From contig NZ_JBQCEE010000369.1 in the NCBI RefSeq assembly GCF_051960575.1, positions 1-17,658 on the forward strand: a stretch of DNA of 17,658 nucleotides, in the 5' to 3' direction. Under the pieces are notes generated by a model. The model saw only the letters and a list, made by a program, of their open reading frames with translations. It did no database searches and was not told the DNA's origin. Positions 16,619 to 17,658 of this stretch are shown here, piece by piece (the stretch's first letter is position 1; each line of letters opens with the position of its first letter). A program made the translations under genes and the position numbers. This DNA is from JBQCEE01 sp051960575 (GTDB taxonomy: Bacteria > Actinomycetota > Actinomycetes > Mycobacteriales > Jatrophihabitantaceae).

Positions 16619-17658
16619 ATGCCGCACGACACGACCCAGGGCCGCCAGCACCGTGCCTCGAAGATCCAGTCCCGTAGGAAGGCCGGTACAGCCGCCGGCG
16701 TCTGCAGCGTCATCCTCGCCGTCGGCGCGGTCGCAGCGACATCCGGCGCCGACCCTGCCGGGAGCGCGACGCTGACCCCGCAGCCGATCGCCTCGGACGC
16801 GTTCGGCCGCACCGTCGCCTCGGGCCTCGGCACCGCCGACCTCGGCGGCGCCTACTCGGTGATGGCCCCCTCGAACGTCGGTGTCTCCGTCAGCGGCGCA
16901 CGCGCGTCGTTCACGTCGATCCGGCCCGGCCAGTCCATCGCGGCGACCCTGCCGGCGACGGGCACGGACGAGCAGATGCGCACCTCGATCGTGGTGCCCA
17001 AGTTCAACAGCAGCACCGGGCCGCTCTACTTCGGCGTCGAACTGCGCAGGCAGGCGGACGGGCGTGGGTACCGCGCGTCCGTCGGCATCGACCCGTCCGG
17101 GAAGCTGACCCTCGGGCTGTCGCGTCTCGGCGTGAACCGCGCCGAGACCTCGCTCGCGTACAAGACGCTCACCCTCAAGGTGACGCCGGGCCAGGTGCTC
17201 GACCTCGAGGGTCTGGTCAGCGGTTCGGCACCGGTCGGCCTCAGCGTCCGGGCCTGGCTCGACGGCACCGCCGTCCCGGCGTGGCAGCTGACCTACAACG
17301 ACAGCGCCGGCACCCTGCCGCAGACCGGATCGATCGGCGAGTGGGCCTACCTGTCGAGCTCGGGCGCGACGCTCGGGTTCCAGCAGACCGCCCTCGCGGC
17401 ATGGAACCTGGTCGCGGCGGCGCCCGCGCCGGCACCGGCGCCGACGACCTCGTCCACGACGACGTCGCCGGCCCCGACCACGTCGAGCACCACCTCGTCG
17501 CCGGCCCCGTCGCCGACGTCGTCGTCGGTGGCGCCGACGAGTTCGGCGACGGCCACCTCGGCGCCGGCACCGTCGCCGACCAGCACGACGACCAGCGCAC
17601 CGGCACCGTCACCCACGACGACCACGACCAGCGCCCCGGCCCCGGCCCCGACGACCTC
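16619..17658 (+). CDS. Secreted surface protein with Pro/Ser/Thr/Ala linker (3' end outside window)
   Basis: The frame is open from the ATG at 16619 to the window end (346 codons, no stop). AGGAG lies 10 bases before the ATG. The N-terminus is long and basic (to about 22, SRRKAG), followed by a hydrophobic core GVCSVILAVGAVAATSGA and a probable signal peptidase site near residues 44-50. Residues ~55-262 form a beta-rich region beginning SDAFGRTVASGLGTADLGG, with FGVELRRQADGRGYRASVGI and VRAWLDGTAVPAWQLTYND. From memory this resembles lectin-like modules that accompany actinobacterial exported glycoside hydrolases and cell-surface proteins. From residue ~266 a low-complexity linker begins. A catalytic or binding domain probably follows beyond the window. 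The neighbouring sulfotransferase and kinase suggest a shared extracellular carbohydrate theme, which is inference. Confidence 0.82.
   Translation, partial: MPHDTTQGRQHRASKIQSRRKAGTAAGVCSVILAVGAVAATSGADPAGSATLTPQPIASDAFGRTVASGLGTADLGGAYSVMAPSNVGVSVSGARASFTSIRPGQSIAATLPATGTDEQMRTSIVVPKFNSSTGPLYFGVELRRQADGRGYRASVGIDPSGKLTLGLSRLGVNRAETSLAYKTLTLKVTPGQVLDLEGLVSGSAPVGLSVRAWLDGTAVPAWQLTYNDSAGTLPQTGSIGEWAYLSSSGATLGFQQTALAAWNLVAAAPAPAPAPTTSSTTTSPAPTTSSTTSSPAPSPTSSSVAPTSSATATSAPAPSPTSTTTSAPAPSPTTTTTSAPAPAPTT
17414..17658 (+). repeat. Low-complexity Pro/Ser/Thr/Ala-coding tract
   Basis: From residue ~266 of the secreted protein the sequence is built of APAP, TTTS and SAPAPSPT-like units, imperfectly repeated (SAPAPSPTSTTT, then SAPAPSPTTTTT, then SAPAPAPTT). 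Such linkers are extended and often O-glycosylated. The tract continues past the window edge and may vary in length between strains. Confidence 0.8.

Overview
This is high-GC, coding-dense DNA from an actinobacterium. Three things point there: strong G/C preference at third codon positions, frequent GTG starts, and the right-to-left block mfd, SurA-like lipoprotein, mazG, eno, ftsB/divIC, DUF501, ppx, which matches the order known around mycobacterial mfd-mazG-eno-ppx2. The genus cannot be fixed by reading alone.

Layout. (1) 2-1108, + strand: the 3' end of a RecQ-type helicase whose last third is a phosphoribosyltransferase-like domain. (2) 1143-2399, - strand: a two-helix membrane protein with a Nudix-like domain whose signature box is only half conserved; it is the least familiar gene here. 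(3) 2493-3352, + strand: a thiol peroxidase (GPx family) whose stop overlaps the start of a DksA/TraR-like protein that has lost one zinc-ligand cysteine. (4) 3417-3489, - strand: a tRNA with a UAA anticodon (codon UUA, Leu) on a short-variable-loop body, followed by a hotdog thioesterase (+). (5) 3996-5548, - strand: a family 5 uracil-DNA glycosylase and a SAM methyltransferase, tightly spaced. (6) 5607-5987, + strand: a DUF4235 membrane protein. (7) 6053-14446, - strand: the conserved housekeeping block. It runs from transcription-coupled repair (Mfd) through envelope chaperoning (SurA-like lipoprotein), nucleotide-pool cleaning (MazG), glycolysis (enolase), septum formation (FtsB/DivIC) and DUF501 to Ppx/GppA. 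Many junctions overlap or nearly touch (TAATG between the lipoprotein gene and mazG, 2 nt between eno and ftsB, GTGA between DUF501 and ppx), which implies translational coupling. Two 12-bp perfect hairpins split it into mfd, lipoprotein-mazG and eno-ftsB-DUF501-ppx units. (8) 14542-16380, - strand: a PAPS-type sulfotransferase and an APH-fold small-molecule kinase. (9) 16619 to the window end, + strand: the start of a secreted protein with a beta-rich N-terminal region and a Pro/Ser/Thr/Ala linker. It is transcribed divergently from the kinase behind a good sigma-70-type promoter with a perfect palindrome over the -35 box.

The right end (8-9) looks like an accessory surface-carbohydrate region. 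The left and middle are mostly conserved core genes. I see no CRISPR array, insertion sequence, integrase or clear defence island. The best candidates for something new are the UAA tRNA, the membrane Nudix-like protein, the Ser-for-Cys DksA-like protein, and a plus-strand promoter followed at once by a hairpin between eno and mazG. No gap between genes exceeds 300 bases.
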